Shown here: in pieces, positions 37,080-48,039 of the stretch | Numbering within the stretch: position 1 is the stretch's first letter | Layout of the letters: every line of letters begins with the position of its first letter | NCBI GenBank assembly: GCA_028583685.1 | Contig: JAMXIF010001177.1 | Span: 5,011,068 to 5,075,067, forward strand | Length of the DNA: 64,000 nucleotides | Source: Petaurus breviceps papuanus | Taxonomy: Eukaryota; Chordata; Mammalia; Diprotodontia; Petauridae | Direction of reading: 5' to 3' | The notes under the pieces: model-generated | Databases searched by the model: none | What the model saw: only the letters and a program-made list of their open reading frames with translations | Told to the model about the DNA's origin: nothing | Made by a program: the position numbers and the translations under genes

Positions 37080-38395
37080 ACCACAGTGAAACACCAGAAA
37101 CACTACATACTCTCACCCCCATATCAAATCAATTATTAAGTCCTGTTCTTTCTACCTTCATAGCATCTCTCCTACAATACCCCCTTCTTTGCTTTGACAC
37201 TGCCACCACACTGATGTAGGCCCTCATCACCTCAGAGGTGGACTGTTTTATTGGCTGCTGGCTAGTCACCCTGCCACAGGTCTCTCCCCACTACAATCCA
37301 TCCTTCACTTTTTTGTTGAACTGACCTTCCTAATTGCCAGTCTGGCCATGGTACCCACTGTAATGTTAATGGAATAGGAAGATCTTCCCTGTCCATTAAT
37401 AGGCCTATGTGATCATATGTCTCCTTTTCCCTTGGAATAGGAGCTGTGTTCCCATGTCTAAAGGTACACAGGTATTTCAATCATGGATGTCTTATTGCTT
37501 TCACAGCTGTGATACATCCTGAGTCACATAGAGCCCATTGAGGGAGGAGTTTGCTTAAAGGGAGGCTTGCTTGTAGAAAGGTTTTCACACCTTTTGGTAG
37601 TAAGCTATTTAGGCACTGAACCATGTGGGTTGTGATGCCTTTTTCTCTGAGCTTAATTACATATACTGGGAGGTTGGTATTTTACTTTGGGGGTTCCTTC
37701 ATGAGATTCCCTGGATAGAACTCTGAGTAGTCATTTGTTAAGAGCTCGGACTACTCAGATGTTGGTGCTTTCCCAGTCTGCTGGTGTATAGAGGTGGTTG
37801 CATTACTTTGTTCTGACAGTTGGAGCCTAGTCAGAGTATCTTTCTTGGATACTCACTTCTTTCTTGTCTGTACTTATCTGTCTTAAAGCAAGATTGTTAA
37901 CCCCTTTAAAGCTTTCTTTCCTTTAGAAAAGCAGATAAAAGAACCTGTGCTAGTAGGCCATCCTGGATGTGCTAGGGTGCTTGCTGATACACCCACCTAC
38001 TCAATAACTGCAACAGCTTACCATCAGGACCAACTATAAAATGCTCAGTGTGGCTTTTAAAGCCCTCCATAACCTAGTCCCTTCCTTCCTTTCTATTCTT
38101 CTATGTACCCCAATGACCCCAGACTCTTAGTTGTTCTTAACACCAGACACCCTATCCCCCAAATTGGGAGCATTTTCACTGTCTGACTCTAATACATGGA
38201 ACTCCCTCTGTCCTCATCACCACCCCCTGGTTTCTCCAATTTCATTCATATTTCAGCTAAAGTCCTAATTTCTGAAAGAAGTCTTTAATCTTAGTTGCTA
38301 CCCTCTGAGACTATCTCCAGTTTATCCTGCATACATCCTGTTTGTACATTACTATTTGCCTGTCATTTTCCCCATTGTGGTATATGAATGTAATG
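37080..38395 (+). mobile_element. L2 LINE fragment split by an LTR
   Basis: L2 text runs from about 37080 to 37358 and resumes at 37992 (cccacctactcaataactgc, aagccctccataacctagtc, ...gtttgtacattactatttgc). Confidence 0.65.
37359..37991 (+). mobile_element. Solo LTR fossil, family X, diverged (633 bp)
   Basis: TGTAATGTTAATGG ... GGGTGCTTGCTGATACA with the exact duplication CCCAC at 37354-37358 and 37992-37996. It is recognisably related to the copy at 31549 at both ends but diverged within, so older or from another subfamily. Confidence 0.85.
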
Positions 38396-38466
38396 GAATA
38401 CTATTGTTCTATAAGAAATGATTAGCAGTACCCTACAAGAAAGTAAGGAGGGATGGTGGGTATTTA
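38271..38466 (+). repeat. Local duplication, copy 1
   Basis: Matches 39379-39587 with small differences. Both copies contain the same L2/L1 junction and the same nested HAL1 tail start, so the pair arose by DNA duplication, not by independent insertions. Confidence 0.8.
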
Positions 38467-39060
38467 AGAGAGGGTAGATTGGGGGAAGGGGTATTCAGTA
38501 TGCTTGCCATCTTGGGGCGAGAGGTAAAGGGGAGATGGGGACAAAATTTGTAACTCAAAATCTTGTGGAAATGAATGTTGAAAACTAAAATAAATAAATA
38601 AACCTAGAAAGACTTATATGAACTGATGCTGAGTGAAATAGCAGAACCAGAAGAACACTGTACACAGTAACAATTACATTGTGCAATGACTGACTTTGAT
38701 AGACTTAGCTTTCCTCAGTAATGCAAGGATCTAAGACAGCTCCAAAAGACTAATAATGGAGAAAATGCTATCCACATCCAGAGAAAGAACTTTGGAGTTT
38801 GAATGTAGATGGAAACATACTATTTGCTCCCCCTTTTTTATTTTATTTCTTCTTTGGTTCCTCCCATTATTTCTAATTCTTCTTTACAACATTACTAATG
38901 TGAAAATACGTTTAATATGAATGTATAAGTATATCAGATTACATGCTGTCTTGGGGTAGAGGGAGGAGAGGGAGGAGAGGGAGGGGGAGAAAATTTGAAA
39001 CTCAAAATCTTTTGAAAATGAATGTTGAAAACTAAAAATAAATAATATAAAAAAGAAAAT
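38396..39060 (+). mobile_element. L1 3' end with a nested HAL1 tail
   Basis: The L1 3' UTR (tatgaatgtaatggaatact, then cctagaaagacttatatgaa after the break, to about 39056) is interrupted at about 38437-38600 by a HAL1 3' tail (gggagatggggacaaaattt ... aatgttgaaaactaaaataa). Confidence 0.65.
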
Positions 39061-39241
39061 TGTCAACATGTACAAAAAAGTTTACAACATGCAAAAAAAT
39101 TAATTTAAAAAAAGGATATAAGCTCTTTTAGAAGAATTTTTTGTTTGTTTGTTTTCTGTATATCCTCAGTACTTGGTGCCTTATATACTCAATACTGAGT
39201 GCCTGGAACATAATAGGTGCTTAACAAATGCTCATTGACTG

Positions 39242-39380
39242 ACTTTTTTTTTTTTTGCTTTTTGGAGGGCAACTGGGGTTAAGCAACTCACCCAAGGTCA
39301 CATGGCTAGTAAGTGTGAAGTGTGTGAGGCAGGATTTGAATTCAGGTACCCCTGACTTCAGGGCTGGTGCTGTGTTCACT
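39242..39380 (-). mobile_element. tRNA-derived SINE, truncated
   Basis: An antisense unit from poly-T to gtgctgtgttcact. The tRNA-like 5' end is missing where the duplication begins. Confidence 0.75.
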
Positions 39381-39587
39381 GAAAGAAGTCTTTTCAGTCC
39401 TCTTTAATCTTAGTTGCTATCCTCTGAGACTATCTCCAGTTTATCCTGTATACATCTTATTTGTACATAAATATTTGCCTGTCATTTTCCTCATCATGGT
39501 ATATGAATGTAATGGAATATTATTGTACCATAAGAAATGATGAGCAGTGCCCTATAAGAAGGTAACGGGAGGATGGTGGGGATTTAA
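39379..39587 (+). repeat. Local duplication, copy 2
   Basis: Second copy of 38271-38466, offset about 1.1 kb, with a 12-bp extra piece near 39391. Its left edge abuts a SINE truncated at its 5' part. Confidence 0.8.
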
Positions 39588-39588
39588 C

Positions 39589-39800
39589 TGTTGAGGCAGA
39601 GGTGAGGAGGGAATGCATTGTGGGCACACTAGATGGCCACTGGGAAGATATGGAGACCCAGGATAGAGGGCCATGAGGGACGAAAAGAAGTCAGTTTGCC
39701 TGGATTGTAAGGTATGGGAAGGAGAGCACTAAGGGTTAGGTTGTGAAGGGCTTTAAAAGGCAACTGGAGGAGATTCTATTCTATTCTAAAAGCAGGAATT
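39589..39800 (-). mobile_element. Antisense L2-like remnant
   Basis: gttgtgaagggctttaaaag and the following text are the reverse complement of the L2 block seen near 13895 and 38057. Confidence 0.45.
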
Positions 39801-39929
39801 CATATCCTTTTTTTTGTGTCAATCTGGTGAATCCTTTGTACTCTTCAGAATAATGTTTTTAAATATATAAAATAAAATATACATTATTAAAGGAAATTAA
39901 TTATATTGAAAGTTATCAAATTTTTTAAA

Positions 39930-40500
39930 AGACAAAAAACCCCAGCAATATTGTATAATGAAGAATTGTGAATGACTTAGCTATTCTCAGTAATGCAATG
40001 ATTGAAGACAATTCCAAAGGACTAATGATGAAGCATACTATCAGCCTCCAGAGAAATTAGTGATATTGTTTAAATACAGACTGAAACATGCCATTTTCAC
40101 TTTCTTTCATTTTTTTCTTTTATTTGAATCTTGTATAAAATGACTCCTATGGAAATGTTTTATATGATTGCACATATATAGCCTATATTTGATTGCTTAT
40201 CATCTTATGGAGGAGTGAGGAGAGGAAGGGAAGGAGGGATAGAATTTGGAACTCAAAACTTTAAAAAAATGCTAAAATTGTTTAATATCGGGGCAGCTAG
40301 GTGGTGCAGTGAATAGAGCACTGGCCCTGAAGTCAGGAGGACCTGAGTTCAAATCCGGCCTCAGAAACTTAACACAAAAACTAGCCTGTGATCTTGGGCA
40401 AGTCACTTAACCCCAATTGCCCTATCTTCCCCCCTCCAAAAAAAAAAAGCAAAAAAAAATTGTTTTAACATGTAATTGGGGGAAGAATAAAATATTATAT
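39930..40500 (+). mobile_element. L1 3' UTR
   Basis: agcaatattgtataatgaag ... ggaactcaaaactttaaaaa. It is interrupted near its tail by the SINE at 40288. Confidence 0.7.
40288..40455 (+). mobile_element. tRNA-derived SINE
   Basis: tcggggcagctaggtggtgc to poly-A. A-rich duplication AAAATTGTTT on both sides. Confidence 0.8.
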
Positions 40501-40529
40501 ATTTTTTAAAAAGACAAGGAAGTTTATGA

Positions 40530-41045
40530 CCCCAAATTAAACATCTCAGTCCTAAAGGAACTGAGGAACCACTGGAATGTATTTATTGAAGGAGTGACAT
40601 CTCCACATCTGTATATTATTTTGGCAGCTGTATGGAAGACAGACTGGGTGAAGTGAAGAGAGATTTGAGGTAAGGAAACCAATTAAAAGGTCAATGCAAT
40701 GGTCCAAATAAGAGATGATGATGAGAGCCTAAACTAATATGGTGGCTTTGTGAATATTTAGAAGGGAAGAGATGAGAGAGATGTTGTGGAGATAGAAATG
40801 GCAATATTTGATGACTATGTGGATGAGAGGGAATGAGAAGTCAAGGATAACACCAATGTCACAAACCTGGGAAAGTGGAAGAACTCTGTGGAAAGGAATG
40901 ATTTTTTTGGGAAAATAATTAGTTCAGTTTTGGTTTTGTTGAATCTGAGATGTCTAGGGGATATCTTGTTTGAAATGTTCACAGGCAGTTGATGATGGAA
41001 GACTAGAACTCAGGAAAAAGGCTAGGTTGGATTGAGGGCAATAGA
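40530..41045 (-). mobile_element. Antisense L2-like LINE
   Basis: Blocks such as atggtccaaataagagatga, gatgttgtggagatagaaat and gttgaatctgagatgtctag are the reverse complement of the L2 ORF and 3' region. Confidence 0.5.
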
Positions 41046-41204
41046 TGAAGAGACTGAAATAAAAGGGGCAGGGAAGGGGAGAGGAAATGAAAAAGGGAGA
41101 CAGAGAGACCAAGAAATAGAGACAGAGGCAAAGAGACAGGGAGAAAGAAAGGAGGATCAAAGGGGCAGACTCCCAGAAAAAAACCTGAGAGGAAGGGAAA
41201 AGGA

Positions 41205-41279
41205 AGGGAATGAGCATTTACATAGCCCCTATTATGTGCTAGGCACTGTGCTAAGTGCTTTTCCAAATATTATTTCATT
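41205..41279 (+). mobile_element. MIR fragment, split by a SINE
   Basis: attatgtgctaggcactgtg and ctaagtgcttttccaaatat are the MIR 5' part. It resumes after 41442. Confidence 0.65.
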
Positions 41280-41442
41280 ATATAAAAAACTTTTTCTTTG
41301 GGGGGGAGGCCAGGCAATTGGGGTTAAATGATTGCCCAAGGTCACACAGCTAGTTAAATGTCAGGTGTCTGAAGCCAGATTTGAACCCAGGTCTCCTGAC
41401 TTCGGGGCCAGTGCTCTATTCATTGCATCACCTAGCTCTCCC
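41280..41442 (-). mobile_element. tRNA-derived SINE
   Basis: An antisense unit with the duplication AATATTATTTCATT at 41266-41279 and ATATTATTTCATT at 41443-41455. Confidence 0.85.
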
Positions 41443-41455
41443 ATATTATTTCATT

Positions 41456-43140
41456 TTAAGAGGGAGGAGACCAAGGGCAAAAGTAGAGGAGTCAACCTCA
41501 GAGAGAGGACTAAGTCCTCATCAAAGTGAAACAAAGTAGAGGGAAATATGGAGTGTTGAGCACCAAAGAAGAGAGATCTCAGTCATCATATGGCCCATTT
41601 TCTTTGGTAACTACAGAGCAAAAGGAAGATATATTGCAGAAGGTTTGAAGAGAGAAGAGAAAGTCTGGAACAGCTGCTGTCAGGGAATGCCAGAAAGTCA
41701 ACTGGAGAATAAATATTACCATTCCACAGTGAGGGCCCAGTTCAGATCAGATAATACATATTTCTATTAGTCCTAGTTAGCATGCTTGTGTGACTTTCTC
41801 TAGATATATTTAGTAGCAGAAGAGGAGCAGAGAGAGAGAGTACAGGGTTATAGTTTGGCAAAGCATGTGTAGTAATGAGATAAGAGGACAAAGGAATTGA
41901 GAGCAGTGTATAGTAATAGAGTTTACCCATAGGGTTTAAAAAATTTTATTCTGCATTTAGTAAATACCAAATCAAATGGACATTTCCACATACATAATGG
42001 AAAAGAAAAATAGAATTATATATGAAACTGAAGATCTCACTTATGTATAACTTGTTTTTCTTTTCAAGTATATAAGTTTAGCTTATAACTTGTTAAACTT
42101 GCTCTGTTTCTTTCTGGCCTCCTTTGTATTCTCTTCATTTAAAAAGAAAAAAAGGATAATAACTCAATGACTTTTTTTCCCCTAAACTATTCATATCCCT
42201 CCAACCCATCCTCCTACTTCTTCCCCTCAGAAAAAAGAAAAAAAAAAGCAACAACATAGCCCTTGCAACAAATACACAGTCAAGCAAATTAAATTCCCTC
42301 ATTGGCTGTGTCCAAAAATATATGTCTTGTTCTTCATCTTGAGTTCATCACTACTTTGTCAAGAAATGGAGTTAGCTTCAGGGTTAAGATTGTGAAGGGA
42401 GGAAACTGAAAGCAGAGTAGGGCTAAGACCAAAGAAAAAAAGATGTGAATGGATGCTGCAGTGAGGATTTTGAAGGAGCCAGGCAGAAAAGAGATGAAAG
42501 GATAGGCGGTTGTAGCAAGGCAGAAACATGTCAGATCATTCATAATGGAGGATGAATAGCTATGGGTGATGGTAAAATCACATACAATCCTGTGTGTGAC
42601 CAAGAACCTAAGAGTACAGGGAGCTGGAGAAAACAAAGAAACTGAGAGAGTGTTTAGGAGACAACAGGATGTATGTTGAAGTCTCCAAGTATGAAGGATT
42701 ATGAATTGGAGAAGAAAACTGTTAGCCAGGTGCTAAACTGTTTGAGAAAAAAAAAGGGAAAATGACTTGGGGACTGGTAGATAACAATTAGTATCCAGAT
42801 AGGGCCATATATCTGGATGGACAAGGAATATGTCATCTCTTCCTCTTTGGAAGAGTATATGCCAGAAAGTCTTGGGAGGAAGGCCTGGAGTAGAGAGAAA
42901 GGCCACGGATATAGGATATTCTGAGGAAAGCCAGGTTTTTGTGAATGCAAGAAGATGGAAGAGGTATGGAACAAAGAGGTTTAAGATGGAAGGAAGTTTT
43001 TTTTTTAAATAGTAAGGTAAAACAATTTTTACCCTTATTGTTTAAGGAATGCAATAGAAGGGAGGGCAGAGCATGAGGGGTAAGGCTAAGTTAGATGAGG
43101 ATGAAGGAACAGGGGCTGGCAGTAGGATAAAAGAGGTTTT
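41456..43140. other. Anonymous repeat-like intron sequence
   Basis: GA-rich text 42330-43100 has the look of an old dispersed repeat, but I cannot name it. No gene supported. Confidence 0.35.
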
Positions 43141-43145
43141 GCTTG

Positions 43146-43614
43146 AGTAGCTTACATAGTGCCAACAAAATATTCACAGCACTGAGAGTGACTACAAATA
43201 TGCTGGCATAGTTCTCAATTGCAAAATATAATAGACTCTCCATACATAAGATAGAAGCAAAACATTTATTCAGACACCAGAAAGCCAAATCCCAACACCA
43301 GGGAACTGAATCCATCATAGCAACAAAGAAATTAATATACCATAGTACAATAGGGAGACACACCGTCCCGTAGCTTCTCACCAACAAACACTCACAAGCC
43401 TAGCTGTCACAACAGGGGGCAAAGAAACACTCATAAGCCTAGCTGTCTCCTTGGGTGCCGTCCTCTCCTCCCTCCAGCTCTAAAAGCTTTGACTCTTTGC
43501 TTCCTGTGGGCTCTGCTCCACCCTTCAGCAAACTCCTCCTACCACAGGCTCCATGTGACTACATTCAGCCTATAAGGGGGCAGGGAAGATCTTCCCATTC
43601 CCATTCCCATTACA
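43146..43614 (-). mobile_element. Solo LTR fossil, family X, diverged (469 bp)
   Basis: The minus strand begins TGTAATGGGAATGGG. The duplication GCTTG lies at 43141-43145 and 43615-43619. An antisense AATAAA is near 43265. Sequence similarity to the family is clear only near both ends. Confidence 0.75.
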
Positions 43615-43949
43615 GCTTGTGATTCTGAAACCTAGGGATTGGAAAAGAGTGATAGCAAAGTATGAGTTGTTTGAAGCTTCCATCCAAAAGGTCGTATGAT
43701 GATGGAGGGAGGGATCAGATTGTTTTCTTCCTCCTAACACAGGGGAGAGGGAAGCAATTGGATTGGGAAACTGGGATAGGAAATACTTGGTAATAAGTAT
43801 CCTGGGGCCTTGATTTAATTCACATTTGACCTTAGGTTCTTTGCCTCCTCACAATATAGCAATAGGATATTTGATGCTTACTTGTGGGAGATGTGCTCAA
43901 ACTGCTATCTGTGGCCCTGCTCTTAGACAAGGTCCAGGTGGTGAGAGGC

Positions 43950-44150
43950 CATCACAGGAGCATAGATTGAGAGCTGCAAAGGCTCTTAGAAGTCATCTAG
44001 TTTAATATCCTAATTTTAAAGATGAGGAAACTGAGGCACAGGGAAGTGAAATAATTTGTCCAAAGTCATACAGGCAGCAAGTGGCAGAGATGAAATTGGA
44101 ACCCAAGACCCCTAATTTCAAACCCCCTCCAGCACAGGTCTCTAGACTTA
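43950..44150 (+). mobile_element. MIR-like SINE
   Basis: aaagatgaggaaactgaggc, caaagtcatacaggcagcaa and aaattggaacccaagacccc are in MIR order. Confidence 0.65.
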
Positions 44151-46074
44151 TAGTTCCACATTAAGGGTTTGGTTGCCCTGATCAACCTTCCACATAAGAA
44201 AAAGCATAGCAACCCCACCCGTTAGTATCACTCTCTCATTCTTTCCTTGACTCTGAATTCTGTCTGTCTACCTTTTTGCACACATTCATGATATATACAT
44301 TTGCCTCTTTCCCTTGGTCGACTAACTTGGACTTTCATAGCCCTGTGTTATCTTAAAAATCTTTCTTATATAATTCATATATATATATATATGCACATAT
44401 ACACATTATTTTTATACATTTAGATAAACTTCTCTTATTTATATAATAATTCTCACAATACTGATTTTTTTTTCCCTTCTGAGCAAGCAACATCTTTATC
44501 AAGCATTGCTCAGTGGTGATGGAGGGCTATAGATCGCTTCTTTACTCTTTACAGGGGCTGAGGCTCTGGTCATATGGCAGTCTTGGTATCTTGACTCTCA
44601 GTGGTTATGGAAGGTTGAGGTTTTCTTGATTTTCTCACCATCCCTAGTAATCAATAGCAGTTACATTCAGAGCCCTGTTTGCTGGTTTTGTTGACTTGTA
44701 ACTTGCTGCTTTTTCACCTACTCTGAGAGTTAAGTCCTGGGTTGGGTCCAAGTGTCTGACTGAAGTTAAGGGATTATTCATTTTCTTAGCTCTTCCCAAC
44801 AAGCGCTGGGAACTTCACCCCATTTCACCTGGTGATTTACTTATCCTCCCTAGTGAACGAGGCTCTGGTCCTGGGAAGAGGTGGTAACAAGAGCATGGAT
44901 AATTTTCTCACCTTTCCCAGTAATAGAGTTACATCTTGGTTCCTTCCCCAATTATAGCTGGTGTTTAGCTATGTAAAGTACGATGGGGGGAAGGTATGCT
45001 GAGTGATGGGGGAGGGAATTGTAATGAGGATAATGAAGGACCATAGGATATCTCTACTAAAGTCAATTCTGGGCAAAATTTGACCAGAGAAGCTATATCC
45101 TTTAGCCAGTCTCTTTTGTCCATATCTCACTTCTCAACAGTTTTCTAATCATCAATCTATCAACCAGGTTGAGGGCAGCAATGTTACAACATTGTTAAGG
45201 ATATTTGTAAATCCAGGTAAATGAGAGATTTCAAAGATGATATGAGACTATGAAGATCAAGTTCATGTTAGTCAACTAAGGGAAGGAAGGGAATATGTGT
45301 ATCATGAAACTAGGCAAATGGGACTCAGAGACCAGAAGAGAATGAGAGAGTGACACTAGCAAGCAGGGTTGTTCTCTGTTTTGTCTTAAGTAGACAATTT
45401 GTCAGAGCAACTGACCTGTTAGAGTAGTATGATAAGTATAGAAGCCTGGATGGGCCCCTGGAGTGGAGATGGAACCCACTGGTGTCTTAGGGTTTGACAA
45501 GGAATTTAGTTAACTGTTTGTGGACTACTTTGTGACTTTGCTTTGTTTGCCACTTTCTACAAAGTGGAACAAAGAGTGCCCTATACCTGTAAATTATTAT
45601 TATGGATACTTAAATAGTATATTGGGCCCTATTACTCACATCTGTGAAGGCTTAGACATAAGTTATATTATGAAGTTACCAGAGGAAACTGGGTTTTGGC
45701 AAAATGAGCCTAAGAGGCAGTCCCAAACTGAACCTGGTTCATATCAGGGTGTTTCTGAATATCCTTGGAGGAAATCACACAATTGTGGTGAACAGGTCTA
45801 CTTTCCTTGACATGGAAAGTTTCAATCTGTGATTCTTCACCAAACATGTTTCTTTGCCTTGTTTTGTGCCCATACAGAATTTCCTCAGAGAACCCTGAAC
45901 ACAGTTCATGTCTACAAATCTACCAATATGGGTAAAATCCTATGTAAGTACTCAAGGTAACAATGCATAACAGTTTTAGGACACCCTTTATCTCATCCCA
46001 CAGAAAGCACAAAACACAAGAAGAGGAGAGTATAGAGAAAAAATGTAAGAGAATTAAAGGAAGGAAGGAGATAA
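44151..46074. other. Anonymous intron sequence
   Basis: It holds a short TA tract near 44373 and a 96-codon open frame at 45520-45810 that I cannot relate to any protein. No supported gene or named repeat. Confidence 0.35.
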
Positions 46075-46316
46075 GTAATTATTAAGTGTCAAAAATGGGC
46101 CAGCCACTGTGCTAAATGCTTTACAAAAAGTATCTTATTTGATCCTCACAACAACATTGGTGCTATTATTATCCCTATTTGAGTTGAATAAACTGAAGCA
46201 GACAGAAATTAAATAACTTGCTCAGGGTTACTTGCTCAGGTACAGCTAGTTATAGTCTGAAGATGGATTAGAATTTGGGTCTTCCTGACCCCAAAGGCAG
46301 TGGCTTTCTGTCCACT
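46075..46316 (+). mobile_element. MIR SINE, split
   Basis: ccactgtgctaaatgcttta, tgatcctcacaacaacattg and the CORE and 3' parts are visible. The end resumes after the insertions with cactgtaccacttagc at 47003. Confidence 0.75.
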
Positions 46317-46834
46317 TGTAATAACCTCCATTCTGGGAGCATCCCCCATCCCTCCCTTCCTTGAGTAAGCTCGCCTAGGAAACCAGCCCGACACCTGTCC
46401 TCCTGGTCTCCTAGGAGATTCACCAACAAGACAAACCTGCCCAAACCTGCCAGAAAAGGCCCGCCATGTGTGACTTGTTTGAACCCACCAGAGAAGTCTA
46501 CCAAGCAGAATACCCCATCCCACTAGTTAACCTACAACCCCCTCCAATCCCAGAATAGACTAGGGAACTTTTCAGTTCAGTTGGGCAAAAATGGGTTGTT
46601 AGGCAATGAACTGATTGCTATCTTTTGGCTTCTGTATTTCCCCTGCTTGCTCATAAAAACTGTCAAGTTGTGGTTTCCCCTTGGTAACAGTTATGTTGTG
46701 GCTTTTGTCTATATAAGCCCCAAGTATATGCATCTCTGCTTAATTTTGGTTGTGCTCATCCTTGGCAGTCGCCAGCTCATTAAACTCCGCTTAAAATTCT
46801 AAATGGTCTCACTGGCTGATTTATTGGTATAACA
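46317..46834 (+). mobile_element. Solo LTR fossil, class I-like (518 bp)
   Basis: TGTAATAACC ... GGTATAACA with the exact 4-bp duplication CACT at 46313-46316 and 46835-46838. TATATAA at 46710-46716 and ATTAAA at 46779-46784. A 4-bp duplication is typical of gammaretrovirus-like elements. It is inserted in the MIR. Confidence 0.85.
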
Positions 46835-46842
46835 CACTGTAC

Positions 46843-47000
46843 TGGGGCGGCCAGGTGGCTCAGCGAGTAAGAGTACCGGCTCCAGTACTGGAGATGACCT
46901 GGATCAAATCTGGGCTCAGATACTCAGCACCACACCCAGAAATAACTGGCTGTGTAACCTTGAGCAAGTTACTTAACCCCTATTGCTTTTAAAAAAAAAC
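46843..47000 (+). mobile_element. tRNA-derived SINE
   Basis: tggggcggccaggtggctca to poly-A. The exact duplication ACACTGTAC lies at 46834-46842 and 47001-47009. The first copy overlaps the last base of the LTR, so the SINE came last. Confidence 0.9.
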
Positions 47001-47039
47001 ACACTGTACCACTTAGCAGGCATAGAACAGAATGAATGG

Positions 47040-47475
47040 AAAGAAACAATTATGTCATAACTATGAATGAATAGAATGAACTCCTATTATAAAGTGGAAG
47101 AAGTTAGAAGAATTGATTAGCAAGTAAAATCTAACAGTATGTTGTTTACAAGAAATATACTTGCAATATAAAGATTCACACAGTTAAAATAGGAGGTTGG
47201 AATAAACTCTTATGCTTCACATCAACGTACACAAATGCAGGGATAACAATTATGGTTTCAGACAAGGCAGCAACAAAAACAATTAAAAATGATAAAGAGG
47301 GAAGCCATATTTTGCTGAAAGGAAACATACAGTGAATTGAATTTCAGTACTTAAGATTTATATGCAAGAGCATAGCTTTTAAAAACTAAATGAATTACAA
47401 GGAGAATGTGACAACAAAACTATATGATGGGGGGCCCTCAACTTATCCCTATTATCCCAAAATAAATCTAAGCAA
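47040..47475 (+). mobile_element. L1 ORF2 endonuclease-region fragment
   Basis: Codons for NAGITIMVSDKAATKTIK near 47235 match the L1 ORF2 endonuclease domain (AGVAILISDK pattern). Frames are broken and there is no 3' end. Confidence 0.6.
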
Positions 47476-48039
47476 ACAAAAAAAGAAATTAAGGACTTGA
47501 ATAGAATTTTAGATCTCTCAGATGATTATTGAATGGAAGTAGAAAGGGGTATTCATGTTTCCTATCCTTCCATGGACACATAAAAACCTTGGAAAAGCAG
47601 AGTACAGCCAGTTCTTGCTTAATAAAGTGGACCATTCCACAGAACTCCCATTGCCCTCATGGATTCTTCAGGTCTCTGTCCTCTCTGCAGCTCAACAGAC
47701 TCACCGCCAAAGTGACTTCAGTGCCTGGGACGCCCTCAGCTGGAGAGGCTTCACTGCCAGGAGAGAAGGATCCCTGGTATGGGGCTGTACTGGTCTCACT
47801 GCTGCAGTCCCTGCCACTGCCTGCTGCCAGGACAGGCTAGAGCCTGGGCCAGTGAGGATCTTGATGCCAGCCCACCAGGGGTCAAATTTGCATAATTAAA
47901 ATTTATGTGAGGTGAGAACTGTCCATATCATATATATGTACATATGTATATACATACAAATAGACATTATATATCTTCTTTACCCATCACAATAAAATAA
48001 AGTTATATTAAATAAAGAACCTCTGAAAAGTATTAAAAA

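Noticed and set aside
45520-45810. 96-codon plus-strand frame as a possible zinc-finger or other exon
   Set aside because: No paired cysteine/histidine spacing, no splice borders and no recognisable motif.
47529-47899. Overlapping plus-strand open frames of 103 and 114 codons in GC-richer sequence
   Set aside because: They start in or next to an L1 ORF2 remnant, overlap in different frames, and resemble no protein I know.
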